Positions 27,296 to 37,055 are shown, numbered from the stretch's first letter. The stretch: 64,000 bases of DNA from Leucobacter aridicollis (GCF_024399335.1 NZ_CP075339.1:2666001-2730000); one strand, 5' to 3'. The notes: a model not told the origin generated them from the letters alone. Numbers and translations are program-made.

Positions 27296-29257
27296 GTGAT
27301 CAATCGAGAGATTCCCCACACCCAGGCCGCAGACCATGCAGAGTCAATGGCGCCGACTGCCAATGAGCCGCACGCATTCACCCCACAAACTGTCGATATC
27401 GAGCAGACACGCAACGTCACTGAACTCCTCATGCAGCGCGTTCGCACGGCGCCAGCGCACATCGCTTTCGAGACCCGGCCGGCCGGAGAACCGCTCACGG
27501 CACCGTGGACACAGGTCAGCACCCAGGCCTTTGCCGACGCTGTCTCCGAGCTCGCGAAAGGACTCGTTGCCGCTGGCGTGAAGCCGGGCGACACGATAAT
27601 GATCATGGCCCAGACGCAGTACCTCTGGGCTGTCGTCGACCACGCCGCGCTGTTCGCTGGGGCGGTTGTCGTTCCTGTCTACGACACGGCCTCAGCCACG
27701 CAACTGGAAGCGATCCTCGTCGATTCGCGGCCCGTACACGCGTTCGTGGGAACCGCCGCCGACGGCGAGCGCCTCGCGCAGGCGGCCTCAAACGCATCGA
27801 GCAGTTCTGAAGCACGCGCTCCGTGGATCTCAGTCATGTCATCTGAGCCGCTTTCTGCATCGGCAGAGCAAAGCGCGGTGGCACCCGCGACAGGTACCCT
27901 CTCAGATCTCGTGGCCCTCGGCGCCGACGTTGCCGACGCCGATCTCGAGGCCCGACGCCTCAGCGCCTCGCTCGATGACGTCGCCACTATCGTCTACACA
28001 TCTGGCACCACCGGCGATCCGAAGGGCGCTCAAATCACGCATCGGAACCTCGTGGGCCAGGTGCTGAACACCGCAGCCGCCTACTCCGAGGTTGTGCAGG
28101 AGACCGGCAACACTGTGCTCTTCCTCCCGCTCACTCACGTGCTTGGCCGCGCGCTGCAGCTGATCTGCATCGCAAACGGCATGCGGGTCGCGCACCTGTC
28201 AGACCCTAAGGAGGTTGTGCAGTCGCTCGCGGTTCTGCGGCCCACGTTTCTCGTCGTGGTGCCCCGCGTACTCGAGAAGATTGAAGCGGCCGCTGCGGCC
28301 TCTGCTGCCGAGAAGAAGCTCCTCCCAATCTGGCGGTCTGCCCATCGCACCGCGATCGAGTGGGGAGCCTACCTGGAGGCCGCGGATCAACGGCCGACGC
28401 TGCGCGCACCAATCGGGTTGCGGCTGCGCCGAGCGCTGCACGACCGAGTCTTCTACAGCCGCCTTCGCGCGGTGATGGGCGGGCGGCTCGCCTATCTCCT
28501 CTCGGGCGCGGCCACTCTGCGCCCCTCGCTCGCGACGTTCTTCCGCGGTATCGGCGTTCCCGTGATCGAGGGGTACGGCCTGACTGAGACCACCGCGCCA
28601 CTCACCGGGGGGCGCCCTGGGTCGCTGCGCGCGGGAAGAGTCGGCACGCCGCTGCCTGGCAACGAGGTCAGGATCGCGGACAACGGCGAGATCCTTGCGA
28701 AGGGCGTGGGCGTTTTCGCCGGCTACCGGAACGAGGCACACAACGCAGATGCGTTCGTCGACGGGTACTTTCGCACCGGCGACCTTGGCGCGCTCGCACC
28801 CGACGGTTCGCTCACATTGAGAGGCAGGCTCAAGCACGTGATCGTCACGTCGACAGGCAGAACTGTCTCCCCGGAACACTGGGAACACACTGTCGAGCAG
28901 CACCCGCTCGTGGCGCACGCCGCGCTCGTTGGCACGGATCGGCCCTACCTCACTGCGCTGGTGGTCATCGATACCGAGGGGGCCACCGCGTGGTTCAAGG
29001 ATCGCGGCGATGCGCCGGCAAGCGCGCTCAGCGCGTCCGGGTTCGTGGTGTGCTCGGACGGCCGGATCCTCGAAGAGATCACCGCGGCAATCGACCGCGC
29101 GAACGACGCCGTATCGCCGGCGGAGCGCGTGCAGTCCTGGCGCGGGCTCGTCATCGGCGGTGATCGCCTCGACGAGTTCGTGACACCCACGATGAAACTG
29201 AAACGACAGGTACTCCTCACAGAGGCAGAGCCGATCATTTCCGAACTGTACCGCTAG
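27296..29257 (+). CDS. Long-chain fatty acyl-CoA ligase (AMP-forming)
   Basis: The 653 residues match the FadD15-like branch of adenylate-forming enzymes. The AMP-binding motif TIVYTSGTTGDPKGAQITHRN and the later segments VIEGYGLTETTAPLTGG and GYFRTGDLGALAPDG are complete. It would activate fatty acids with CoA on the cytoplasmic membrane face. The GTG at 27296 has no good ribosome site; an in-frame ATG at 27347 is an alternative. The next genes (DUF1295 protein, small membrane protein, thioesterase-like protein) suggest a lipid-related set. Confidence 0.9.
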   Translation: MINREIPHTQAADHAESMAPTANEPHAFTPQTVDIEQTRNVTELLMQRVRTAPAHIAFETRPAGEPLTAPWTQVSTQAFADAVSELAKGLVAAGVKPGDTIMIMAQTQYLWAVVDHAALFAGAVVVPVYDTASATQLEAILVDSRPVHAFVGTAADGERLAQAASNASSSSEARAPWISVMSSEPLSASAEQSAVAPATGTLSDLVALGADVADADLEARRLSASLDDVATIVYTSGTTGDPKGAQITHRNLVGQVLNTAAAYSEVVQETGNTVLFLPLTHVLGRALQLICIANGMRVAHLSDPKEVVQSLAVLRPTFLVVVPRVLEKIEAAAAASAAEKKLLPIWRSAHRTAIEWGAYLEAADQRPTLRAPIGLRLRRALHDRVFYSRLRAVMGGRLAYLLSGAATLRPSLATFFRGIGVPVIEGYGLTETTAPLTGGRPGSLRAGRVGTPLPGNEVRIADNGEILAKGVGVFAGYRNEAHNADAFVDGYFRTGDLGALAPDGSLTLRGRLKHVIVTSTGRTVSPEHWEHTVEQHPLVAHAALVGTDRPYLTALVVIDTEGATAWFKDRGDAPASALSASGFVVCSDGRILEEITAAIDRANDAVSPAERVQSWRGLVIGGDRLDEFVTPTMKLKRQVLLTEAEPIISELYR

Positions 29258-29330
29258 CTCAGCCCCAAGCGAACCGCCGCATCACAGGTCCGCCCATTTT
29301 CCACGATTCGACTCCCTCGAAGGATTCACA

Positions 29331-30254
29331 ATGTCTCAGGCGAACAGTCGCTCACTCATACTCACTGTCGCGGCCATCGTGCTCGGCGGATTGCTCGCCC
29401 TTGCCGGGAGCAACAACAGCTGGACCATCGGAGGCGGTGCCGATGGCGGCGGCTTCCCCGGGTTCGCGCTCGCGGTCATCGTCGCTTTCGCGGTGCAGTG
29501 GATCGCATACATCCCCGCGGCCATCGCACAGACCGATAGGTACTTCGATTTGACGGGCAGCCTCACCTACATCTCGGTGACGATCCTCCTCCTCGCAAGC
29601 TCGCCCGGGCTCGATCCGCGCAGCGTGATCCTGACCGCCCTCGTCGTAATTTGGGCAGCCCGCCTGGGTTCCTTTCTATTCGCAAGAAACCGGCGTTCAG
29701 GCACGGACGACCGCTTCGACGAGATCAAGACATCGAAGCTGCGGTTCCTCTCCGTCTGGACTGTGCAGGGCCTGTGGGTGAGCCTGACCGCGGCGGCCGC
29801 ATGGATCGCGATCACCTCGGCAAACGACGCTCCCCTCGGCTGGACTACCTGGGCTGGTCTCGCGATTTGGCTCTTCGGTTTCGCCTTCGAGGTCGTCGCC
29901 GACAACCAGAAGCGGCTGTTCAAGGCCGACCAGGCCAACGCCGGGAAGTTCATTCAAACCGGGCTGTGGTCGGTGTCTCGCCACCCCAACTATTTCGGCG
30001 AGATCGTGCTCTGGATTGGCGTGCTCGTCATCGCGGCCCCCGCATTCCAAGGGTGGCAGTGGGTCGCGCTGCTTTCACCCGCGTTCGTCATCGTCTTGCT
30101 GACTCGAGTAAGCGGAATCCCACTGCTCGAAGCAAAGGCCGAGCGCAAGTGGGGCGACGATCCGGCATACCTTGCGTACAGGGCCCGCACCCCGCGGCTC
30201 ATCCCCCGCTTTGGTGCTCGAAGCGCCGAACCCACACCAGACGCACGGGAGTGA
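29331..30254 (+). CDS. DUF1295 membrane protein (steroid 5-alpha-reductase/ICMT-like)
   Basis: The 307 residues have about seven hydrophobic segments. The C-terminal signature SVSRHPNYFGEIVLWIGVLV, with the LEAKAERKWGDDPAYLAY end, is typical of DUF1295 proteins related to 5-alpha reductases and isoprenylcysteine methyltransferases. A double-bond reduction or methyl transfer on a lipid is the family expectation; the substrate is unknown. The stop overlaps the GTG start of the next gene (GTGA). Confidence 0.85.
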   Translation: MSQANSRSLILTVAAIVLGGLLALAGSNNSWTIGGGADGGGFPGFALAVIVAFAVQWIAYIPAAIAQTDRYFDLTGSLTYISVTILLLASSPGLDPRSVILTALVVIWAARLGSFLFARNRRSGTDDRFDEIKTSKLRFLSVWTVQGLWVSLTAAAAWIAITSANDAPLGWTTWAGLAIWLFGFAFEVVADNQKRLFKADQANAGKFIQTGLWSVSRHPNYFGEIVLWIGVLVIAAPAFQGWQWVALLSPAFVIVLLTRVSGIPLLEAKAERKWGDDPAYLAYRARTPRLIPRFGARSAEPTPDARE

Positions 30255-30817
30255 GTCTGGCCGCGGCCACACGGGACGACGCCAACGGCGATGGCGGAGC
30301 TAGGCTGAACGCTGTGGCCAGCCCCAGACGCATTTCATCGCTCAAGTTCGTCGTCGTCACGCGCGCGCTCGCGGTCACCCTATTCGTTGCCGCTGTAGCC
30401 CTCGGGGCGAGCCAGCTCGTTCTCGAGTCGCCGCGCGTCGACCGCGCGCTCTACACGGTTGGTGGCGGACTCGTTGCGGCGAGCGCGCTGTGGTTTCTCG
30501 GCGTTGGGTACACGCCGCTCGTGCTCGATGCAGGCGACGCCCTGCTAGTCGGCAGAAAGCGGAGGCGCATCCCACTCGACCGGGTGACGAGCGTCGTCCA
30601 CAAGGTGCCCGCGATGCGCGGCGGCAGGGTGTACACCGAGATCATCACGCCTGCCTACCCAGGCGGTTCCTTCGGCTATGTCCCTCGTGACGTTGTCACA
30701 GGCCTCACGTCGGTCCCCGAACCGAAGTCGACGACCGACCTCCGGGCCCGCGTCGAGCGTGCCCGCGCCAGCCGGCCGATCACCCCTGGAAGTGGGGAGC
30801 GTCACGACGCTCGCTGA
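30251..30817 (+). CDS. Small membrane protein of unknown function
   Basis: About 188 residues from the overlapping GTG at 30251; a GTG at 30314 would give 167. Two hydrophobic segments (VVTRALAVTLFVAAVALGAS and ALYTVGGGLVAASALWFLGV) precede a hydrophilic part with VLDAGDALLVGRKRRRIPLD, which recalls PH-like bacterial membrane proteins. The frame is open upstream inside the DUF1295 gene but only this part is non-overlapping. Coupling to the DUF1295 gene suggests a shared role. Confidence 0.62.
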   Translation: MSLAAATRDDANGDGGARLNAVASPRRISSLKFVVVTRALAVTLFVAAVALGASQLVLESPRVDRALYTVGGGLVAASALWFLGVGYTPLVLDAGDALLVGRKRRRIPLDRVTSVVHKVPAMRGGRVYTEIITPAYPGGSFGYVPRDVVTGLTSVPEPKSTTDLRARVERARASRPITPGSGERHDAR

Positions 30818-30955
30818 CGATAGAGTCGAATACGTCCCCTCGTCCAACCCGGCTCACCATGCGCAGCGATGCGCCCGCCCTCGGCCACTGCTTGAGCGCG
30901 CCCGTCGCCCCGTGACCGCAGCGCATCGTGTCCCGTCGAAAGGTAGTTTCCTGGC

Positions 30956-31735
30956 ATGACAGCCTCGCACACAGCGTACTTCCGGCAGCACTCACCGACC
31001 CGGTTCGAGGCAACCCAGGCGACAGCCGGTGCTTGGAATACGGCTGAGCAGCACATCGCCCCGGTGATCGGCCTGCTCGCCCACCTCATCGAACAGGATC
31101 ACGGAGGCCGCGGCGGCCGCCTGCGGCTGGCCTCTCTGTCGTGCGACATTCTTGGCGTGCTCCCAATTGGGGAGTTTGACGTGGAGGTCACTGTGCTTCG
31201 CCCCGGGCGCACGATCGAGCTCGTTGAAGCGGTGCTCACGAGCAACGGGCGCACGGGCGTGAGAGCGCGTGCGTGGATGCTACAGACCGCTGACACTTCG
31301 GCGATCGAAGGTACGTCGTTCCCCGAGATGCCAGACATCGAGGCGACACCGGCCTTCCCGTTTGGTGAGACGTGGAACGGCGCATGTGTCAAGACCATCG
31401 AAGCCCGACGCGAGTACGTTTGCCCGGGACGCGCGCGCAGCTGGATCCGCACCTCCACTCCGCTGATCGACGGCGTCGAGACGAGCACCCAGGCACGCAT
31501 GATCGGCATGCTCGACTTCGCGAACGGGATGGTGCCCCGCGCGGATCCGTCAGAGGTCGGCTTCCCGAATGTCGACCTCAACGTATCGCTGTTTCGCGCG
31601 CCCTCAGGGAGCTGGCTCGGGCTCGACAGCACCGTCTCGTTCGGCTCCGACGCGATCGGCCAGACGGAGTCAGTCGTGCACGACGAGCACGGGCCCGTGG
31701 GAACACTCACTCAGACGCTCACCATTCGGTTGTAG
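30956..31735 (+). CDS. Thioesterase-family (hotdog-fold) protein
   Basis: The 259 residues look like two hotdog domains in tandem, as in acyl-CoA thioesterase II-like actinobacterial proteins. The first domain starts at AYFRQHSPTRFEATQATAGAW. A segment LDFANGMVPRADPSEVGFPN and the final part with FGSDAIGQTESVVHDEHG belong to the second domain. It probably hydrolyses or binds an acyl-CoA and follows the acyl-CoA ligase cluster in the same direction. Confidence 0.78.
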   Translation: MTASHTAYFRQHSPTRFEATQATAGAWNTAEQHIAPVIGLLAHLIEQDHGGRGGRLRLASLSCDILGVLPIGEFDVEVTVLRPGRTIELVEAVLTSNGRTGVRARAWMLQTADTSAIEGTSFPEMPDIEATPAFPFGETWNGACVKTIEARREYVCPGRARSWIRTSTPLIDGVETSTQARMIGMLDFANGMVPRADPSEVGFPNVDLNVSLFRAPSGSWLGLDSTVSFGSDAIGQTESVVHDEHGPVGTLTQTLTIRL

Positions 31736-31747
31736 GCGCCTACGAGC

Positions 31748-31770
31748 AGGGCGAGCTTCGGCTCAGCCCT
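31748..31770. terminator. Short hairpin between converging genes
   Basis: AGGGC-G-AGC, a TTCG tetraloop, and GCT-CA-GCCCT form a compact hairpin between the thioesterase and PrsW genes. No T run follows, so termination is plausible but weakly supported. Confidence 0.45.
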
Positions 31771-31809
31771 TGTGGGGACCTGGGTTTGGCCTGAGTCGAT
31801 GTCCGTCGG

Positions 31810-33033
31810 TCATTCCGCGCCGGCGCTGGGCAGCTCACTGCCCGCCGCCTCACGGAGCCTAACAACTTCGGCCCGAGCCCGCTCTACGGAGTCGGTGTGT
31901 GCGCCGTGCGCGCTCGCGAGCTCATGTGCAAGCCCCAGCACCGCGTGCCGAAGGTGTCTGTGCGCTCGCCGCTGCGCATGCCCGTGCGCCGATCGAATGA
32001 AGCGTCGTCGCGCGCGGCGATCTGCAACACTCGCTACCTCGGGAGCGGTCACGACCCCCGATTCGACCTCTGGCGCGAGAATATCCCGCAGAACTTGCGC
32101 TTCGACAGGGAGCGCAAGCCGGAAGGCGATCGAGAGCACGATCAGGGCCACAACAGTCGCGCCAAACAATACGAGCAACATGCTGAGCCCGTTTCCGCCC
32201 GCCAAACCAGCGGCATCGTCCCAGACGAAGTGAAGCGCCATGCCCGCGAGAACGAAGACGACGCCCCGAACGACTCGTCGGGGCTGCGCGACCGTGCCAA
32301 TGAGGTAGATGACCCCGCTGCAGACAAGTGCGCTAAAGAGTGGGTGAGAGACGGCGCTCGTTGCAATACGGAGCACCGACACGTTGACTACGCTGGCATC
32401 CGGGTTCACCCCGAATGCATCGAAGGTTGCGTTCACTGCGTAGAGAAAGTCCTCGAAGACGGCGAACCCGAGCCCGATGAACGCGCCGATCAACAGACCA
32501 TCGTTTGCCGTCCGTACGAGCTTGGGCGCGAGCCCCATGATGAGGAGGAACCCGCAGAGTTTCGCGGTCTCCTCAGTAAACGGCGCGATGAGACCAGCTG
32601 CCCAGCTAGCCGCCCATTCTTGCCCGAACAGTTTTGGATAGATGCTGAGAAGAGCAGAGTTTGCGGTCAGCGCAAAGCCGAAACTTGCGGGGACGGCGCC
32701 CCAGACAAGCGCGGTAGCCACAACGCCAAGCGGCTGCCGCTCCCACCTGTCGATGTGATGAAACCACAGCGCCCAGGCGATGCCGGCCAGCCCCACAACC
32801 ACAGCGCCAAGAGTGAGACTCTCCGCGAAGAAGCCGGCTTTCGGCGCGACGTACTTCCAGAGGTTCACTGCCCCGACACCGGTGAGGATGAGGTACAACC
32901 AGAAGCACAGATTTCGAGGCTGCACGAACTCGAACGTAGCGCCCCACCCAGACCGGGAGATCGCTGCAGCCTGAATATCAAGAGCGTCGCGTGGCAGGGT
33001 ATCGGTTGATGTGCCCGGTGTCTGTAGGTTCAT
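31810..33033 (-). CDS. PrsW-family intramembrane metalloprotease
   Basis: The 407 residues have about eight membrane segments and the PrsW signatures EETAK (in FTEETAKLCGFLL), FEDFLYA and late histidines in VSHPLFSA and LHFVWDDAAG. PrsW in Bacillus cuts the anti-sigma factor RsiW; here the substrate is unknown. The ATG overlaps the stop of the upstream anchored protein (ATGA), so the two are coupled and may be partners. Confidence 0.87.
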   Translation of the reverse strand: MNLQTPGTSTDTLPRDALDIQAAAISRSGWGATFEFVQPRNLCFWLYLILTGVGAVNLWKYVAPKAGFFAESLTLGAVVVGLAGIAWALWFHHIDRWERQPLGVVATALVWGAVPASFGFALTANSALLSIYPKLFGQEWAASWAAGLIAPFTEETAKLCGFLLIMGLAPKLVRTANDGLLIGAFIGLGFAVFEDFLYAVNATFDAFGVNPDASVVNVSVLRIATSAVSHPLFSALVCSGVIYLIGTVAQPRRVVRGVVFVLAGMALHFVWDDAAGLAGGNGLSMLLVLFGATVVALIVLSIAFRLALPVEAQVLRDILAPEVESGVVTAPEVASVADRRARRRFIRSAHGHAQRRAHRHLRHAVLGLAHELASAHGAHTDSVERARAEVVRLREAAGSELPSAGAE

Positions 33034-33659
33034 TCTGCGCCTCCTGCAGGCATCGCGCGGACACTCGAGATCATCTTGTCGATCGTGGAACCCGACTGGT
33101 GAAGTTGCTGCGCTGCTCCGCGCACGGTGACTGTCACTCCTGTGTCCCCGAGCACCAACGCGACAACTTGACCGTCCCCGGATGAGCTCACAAACGACTG
33201 CCGAACACCCGCAACTCCGGCACTCGTGGACACGGTGTCGACCGTTCCACGTGCATGGAAGGTGTGGTCCTCGGCGCCCTGTGCGACGCGTGCCGACTGC
33301 GCGAGGAGCTCAGCAGGCGTGCCCGAGAAAGCGTCTGCGACGAACTCGATCGTGATGCCTGCAGATGCGAGGGTCGCCGGCCCGTTGGGCTCCCGAGTGT
33401 CGTCGGTGACGCGATACCCGGATTCCAGGTTCCATCCCGGTGCTGGCGTCACGATGACGTCGGAGGAAAGCGCAAGTTGATCCCCTGCCGCTATTGGGTC
33501 GTCCCACTCGATGCTCCGGTCGATTGCCGGAAGCGCGAACGTCATCACGAGAAAGAGCGCAAGCACAACGCTGGCGATCGGAATTGAGCGCTTATCGAAC
33601 CCTGCAATGCGCCGGTCGACCGGAACCTGTGGTTCCAGGAGTCTGTGCGTCTGATCCAT
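33030..33659 (-). CDS. Membrane-anchored protein of unknown function
   Basis: About 209 residues from the ATG at 33659, which follows GAGGGG. A single hydrophobic segment (IASVVLALFLVMTFALPAI, about residues 30-48) is followed by an extracytoplasmic domain of about 150 residues. I do not recognise the domain. The coupling to PrsW makes it a possible substrate or partner of that protease; this is inference. Confidence 0.7.
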   Translation of the reverse strand: MDQTHRLLEPQVPVDRRIAGFDKRSIPIASVVLALFLVMTFALPAIDRSIEWDDPIAAGDQLALSSDVIVTPAPGWNLESGYRVTDDTREPNGPATLASAGITIEFVADAFSGTPAELLAQSARVAQGAEDHTFHARGTVDTVSTSAGVAGVRQSFVSSSGDGQVVALVLGDTGVTVTVRGAAQQLHQSGSTIDKMISSVRAMPAGGAE

Positions 33660-33801
33660 CGCTTTCCCCTCAGCGTTGAGATTCAAAGGACTACGTTGCT
33701 CTGGCAAAATACTTCACGATGTGCCCACGGGACAACTGTTTCGTGCGCGTGCGGAGCAGCCCTTCGAGCCGCGGCGAGACAGCCAAACCTGTGCTGGGCT
33801 C

Positions 33802-36192
33802 TCATCCCCGTACTGTCTGCTCCTCTGGCTTCGCTTCGGCGTAGTCTTCCTCCTCACCAGGGATCGCAGGACCCGTCGCTTCGTCTTCAACGGTCTCCGA
33901 ACCTGCAGTATCTGGTTCGGTGTCGGTGGGGATTTCTTCACTGCCGGGCTCTGACGACGACTCAGTTTCCTCCTGAGCAGCCGGACGGTCATCTGTCGCC
34001 CCCGCAGCGCGCGGGGCCACGAGCTTGATGACAATTGGCGACCGCTGCTCAAGGTAGTTGGTGTTCCCTAAGCGTCCGCCCTGGCCACTTCCCCAGCCAT
34101 ACAGGCGACCGCTGGCGCTCAGCGCGAACGCGTGCGCGTCTCCAGCCGCGATGTCAACGATCCGCTCCCCCGATGGGATAAGAACGAGCACCGGAACCTC
34201 GCTCGTGCCACCGCGTCCGTTGCCCAGGGCTCGCCCGCCCCACGAGTACACCTGACCTGACTCTGCGAGACCGAGGCTGAACTGATCGCCGGCGGCGAGC
34301 TTCGTAAACCGGACGTTCTCGGGCTGCTGCAGCTCAGTTGGCTCGAAGTACACCCACGATGATTCGCCGTCCACCGGCACACCACTTTCCCCAGACGCGT
34401 TGACTCCCCACCCGATCATTTTCCCAGAGTCGGTGAGCGCGAGCACGTGGGTGTTGTTTGTCGTGCTTGCTGCGGAGACCTGAATCACAGGATCTGTCGT
34501 CGGCATGGGAATCTGGCGTGGCCGTGTAATCCCAGAGACGCTCTCGCCGAGACCGAGGAAGCCATACTCGTTCGAGCCGGTGCCCCACACTTCACCGTCT
34601 TCCGTCACGGCGAAAGTGATGTCGAACCCGGCCTCGACCGCAGCGAATGGCTTGTTCGGAAGCCCGGGCATGAGCATTGGGCGCTCGCTATACCCAGCGG
34701 AAGAGCCGTTACCGAGCACTCCCCGGTTGCCATCACCCCACACGTACACCTGCCCTGTGGTTGACAGCGCGACCGTGTGCCTCCAGCCCGCAGAAACCGA
34801 CTGAAACTGCGTGTTCCCGTCAAGGGCAGTGACCTGCTTCGGTGTCGTCACAGGCACGAGGAACGACTCGCCTGTCCCGGTCTGGGCGAAAGAGTTGTCG
34901 CCCCACCCCCACAGCGTGCCGTCGTCTGCGATCGCCATCGAATGGTCCCAGCCAGCTACGACCTGGACAAACTGACGTCCGTCTGGAGACTTCGTGACGA
35001 CAGGAACGTCAGAGCTCTTCTCAGTTCCCGAGCCGAGCTGCCCGACCTGGCCCGCACCCCACGCGAAAGTTGCGCCATCGGTGGTTGTGGCCATCGAATA
35101 GCCGTGTCCCGCCGCCACCTTGGAGGCCGGTGGTGGCCCAATCTTGCCTGTGACCGACAGCTCGGCTGTTGGTTGGGCACTCACGAACCTACCAGGCAGC
35201 TCCGCCGCTGCAGATACTGTGAATCCGTCGCTCAACGCCTGCTCGGCGACGACCACATCGAATGCTGAACGCGTGCTCGGGATCTGCTGGGTGTCACGCG
35301 AGATCGTCTCGGTGCGAGTAACGATTGTCGCTGCGTCTCGCGCGTGCGACTCCCATTCGATCGTCCGTCCTTGCACTGTCGACTTCGCAGGGAGGGCGCC
35401 TGCAGTCACCCCCGCGGGGAGGGTGATCGACGTGACAAGCGAATCGCCAGGCCTGAGGTGGAGGTTCTCCCCTGCCTCGGTGGGGAGGCTTGCGAACGAG
35501 ATCTCCCCGCCGCCATTCTTTCCTCGCGTGAAAGCGAGGTCGTAGACTCCACTGCGAACCTCCCACTCGACAGGCACGCGCGTTGTGTCGCTTGCGTGCG
35601 TGCTTGTGAGTCGCTCAGGCAGGCCGATTTCGGCCCGCAGCTCGAGGTCCTCAGGCCCCACAATCTTGGGAAACGCGGCGGTGACGGCGAACTCGCTCGA
35701 TGGCAGTTGCACCTTGGCTGCCGTCTCAGCGGCTAGCGTTGAGGTCACCGTCCAGATGCCGTGCTGCTCAGCCGCAGCCCACGTCCGCAGGTAGGTGGTG
35801 GTGCGCTCGGGTGCCGGCAGCTCTCCCGGCGCCATCCCAGCGGGGAGCACGACGGATGAGGTCACGAGGTCGCCTGGCTCGAGCGAGAGTGGGTCTGCAC
35901 CGGCGGGGTGCATCTCGAACGAGACAGATCCAGCGGTCGGAGTGGACCCGAACTTTGCGCCATCGGTTGCGGTCACGCCAAGGTCGTATACACCGGCATC
36001 GACTCGAAGCGACTTTGCGAATTCGTTCGATCGGATTGTCGAGTTGCTCGTGGAGATGGCTCCGACGGCGCCAGCGCTCACTCCGACTGCAACCGCCAGC
36101 GCTGCAGCGATGGCTGCAACCACCTTCAGGCGCTTTCGCTGGGGGGCGATGTCGTTCGGTGTGTCCGTGCGGCGCTGTGTGCTCTGCTCCAT
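33802..36192 (-). CDS. Secreted seven-repeat RCC1 protein with duplicated N-terminal domain
   Basis: The 796 residues start with a charged tail and a hydrophobic segment (residues 22-46), suggesting export. Two similar domains follow: residues 64-197 and 213-338 share GVYDL, a LxPGDxxTS and LPAG line, and end in LPERLTS or LPGRFVS. Residues 358-735 hold seven RCC1 repeats, each of the form AAG-H-AL-DG-WG-G-LG, so a seven-bladed propeller is expected. An acidic Glu-rich tail ends the protein without a sorting motif. The function is unknown; it is probably a surface or secreted binding protein. Confidence 0.85.
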   Translation of the reverse strand: MEQSTQRRTDTPNDIAPQRKRLKVVAAIAAALAVAVGVSAGAVGAISTSNSTIRSNEFAKSLRVDAGVYDLGVTATDGAKFGSTPTAGSVSFEMHPAGADPLSLEPGDLVTSSVVLPAGMAPGELPAPERTTTYLRTWAAAEQHGIWTVTSTLAAETAAKVQLPSSEFAVTAAFPKIVGPEDLELRAEIGLPERLTSTHASDTTRVPVEWEVRSGVYDLAFTRGKNGGGEISFASLPTEAGENLHLRPGDSLVTSITLPAGVTAGALPAKSTVQGRTIEWESHARDAATIVTRTETISRDTQQIPSTRSAFDVVVAEQALSDGFTVSAAAELPGRFVSAQPTAELSVTGKIGPPPASKVAAGHGYSMATTTDGATFAWGAGQVGQLGSGTEKSSDVPVVTKSPDGRQFVQVVAGWDHSMAIADDGTLWGWGDNSFAQTGTGESFLVPVTTPKQVTALDGNTQFQSVSAGWRHTVALSTTGQVYVWGDGNRGVLGNGSSAGYSERPMLMPGLPNKPFAAVEAGFDITFAVTEDGEVWGTGSNEYGFLGLGESVSGITRPRQIPMPTTDPVIQVSAASTTNNTHVLALTDSGKMIGWGVNASGESGVPVDGESSWVYFEPTELQQPENVRFTKLAAGDQFSLGLAESGQVYSWGGRALGNGRGGTSEVPVLVLIPSGERIVDIAAGDAHAFALSASGRLYGWGSGQGGRLGNTNYLEQRSPIVIKLVAPRAAGATDDRPAAQEETESSSEPGSEEIPTDTEPDTAGSETVEDEATGPAIPGEEEDYAEAKPEEQTVRG

Positions 36193-36389
36193 AGTGAAGT
36201 CCCTCCGTCTCCACTAGCGAAGCAAACGTCCGCCGATTGCGCAGGAGTCCAGGCGGGAACTACGGGGGCCTAAGCGTCGATCTACGCGCGTATCTCACTA
36301 CGTACGTAGTGGCGTGGACGCGCACCGACAGTCGGCAAGATGATGCGGGTGAATCGAGAGGCCCGCTCCACCAGGCTGGCCCGTTCCGC

Positions 36390-37055
36390 TCAGCTGGCTT
36401 TGACTGCCGCTGACTCCACCGTGTTCGGTTGCGGCCCCAGCAGCTCGGCCTGCTCCCGCCACGAGAGACCTGCGATGCTGAGTACAACCTTGATTGCGGT
36501 CTCTGCCGTGTGCCCGGCGGTGATCCGCTGATCGCGGAGCGTCGCCTTTGCCGCCTCCTCGATAAGCAGCGCGAGCACCTCCGCGCTCATGTCTCCACGA
36601 AGCGCTCCCGATTCGATGCCCTTGCGCGTGATCTCAGCCAGCCGTGTTCGCAACGGCTCGAATGCCTGAGCCGCCGCGTCGCGGTACGACTCAGTGGCGG
36701 CGACGTTCGCAGAGGCGCGCACACTTGTTGAGGCGCGCCAGAGTTCAGTTGCGAGGAAGACGAGGGCGAGCCGCGGATCCTTGGCTGTCGCGCGTGCGGC
36801 GATCTCACCGAACTCGCGTGCGCCGTCGGCGATCACCTCGCGGACGAGCGCGTCGCGATCCGGAAAGTGGCCGTAGACCGCGCGCCTTGTGAGGCCGGCT
36901 GCCTGCGCAATGGTGTCAAGCGAGGCGTTCGCCTGGTCAGCGATCGCCTCCCGCGCCGCCCCAACCAGCAGTTCACGGTTCTTCGTCGCATCTTTCCGGC
37001 GCACGTCAGGGCCTGGCTCAGTCGCGGGCATGGATGCTGTGTGGTCTAGAGACAT
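36390..37055 (-). CDS. TetR-family repressor of the yhgE operon
   Basis: The 221 residues have a TetR helix-turn-helix near residues 44-65 (SLDTIAQAAGLTRRAVYGHF). TGAGGAT lies before the ATG, which starts nine bases after the upstream YhgE stop, so it is the last gene of the yhgE-yhgE-tetR operon. The perfect palindrome at 42044-42065 at the operon head is its most likely operator, making control autogenous. The effector is not known. Confidence 0.9.
   Translation of the reverse strand: MSLDHTASMPATEPGPDVRRKDATKNRELLVGAAREAIADQANASLDTIAQAAGLTRRAVYGHFPDRDALVREVIADGAREFGEIAARATAKDPRLALVFLATELWRASTSVRASANVAATESYRDAAAQAFEPLRTRLAEITRKGIESGALRGDMSAEVLALLIEEAAKATLRDQRITAGHTAETAIKVVLSIAGLSWREQAELLGPQPNTVESAAVKAS

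Noticed and set aside
29651..30817. One 388-codon gene over the DUF1295 gene end and the next frame
   Set aside because: The first 600 bases overlap the DUF1295 gene in another frame. Only the part from about 30251 has its own non-overlapping coding character.
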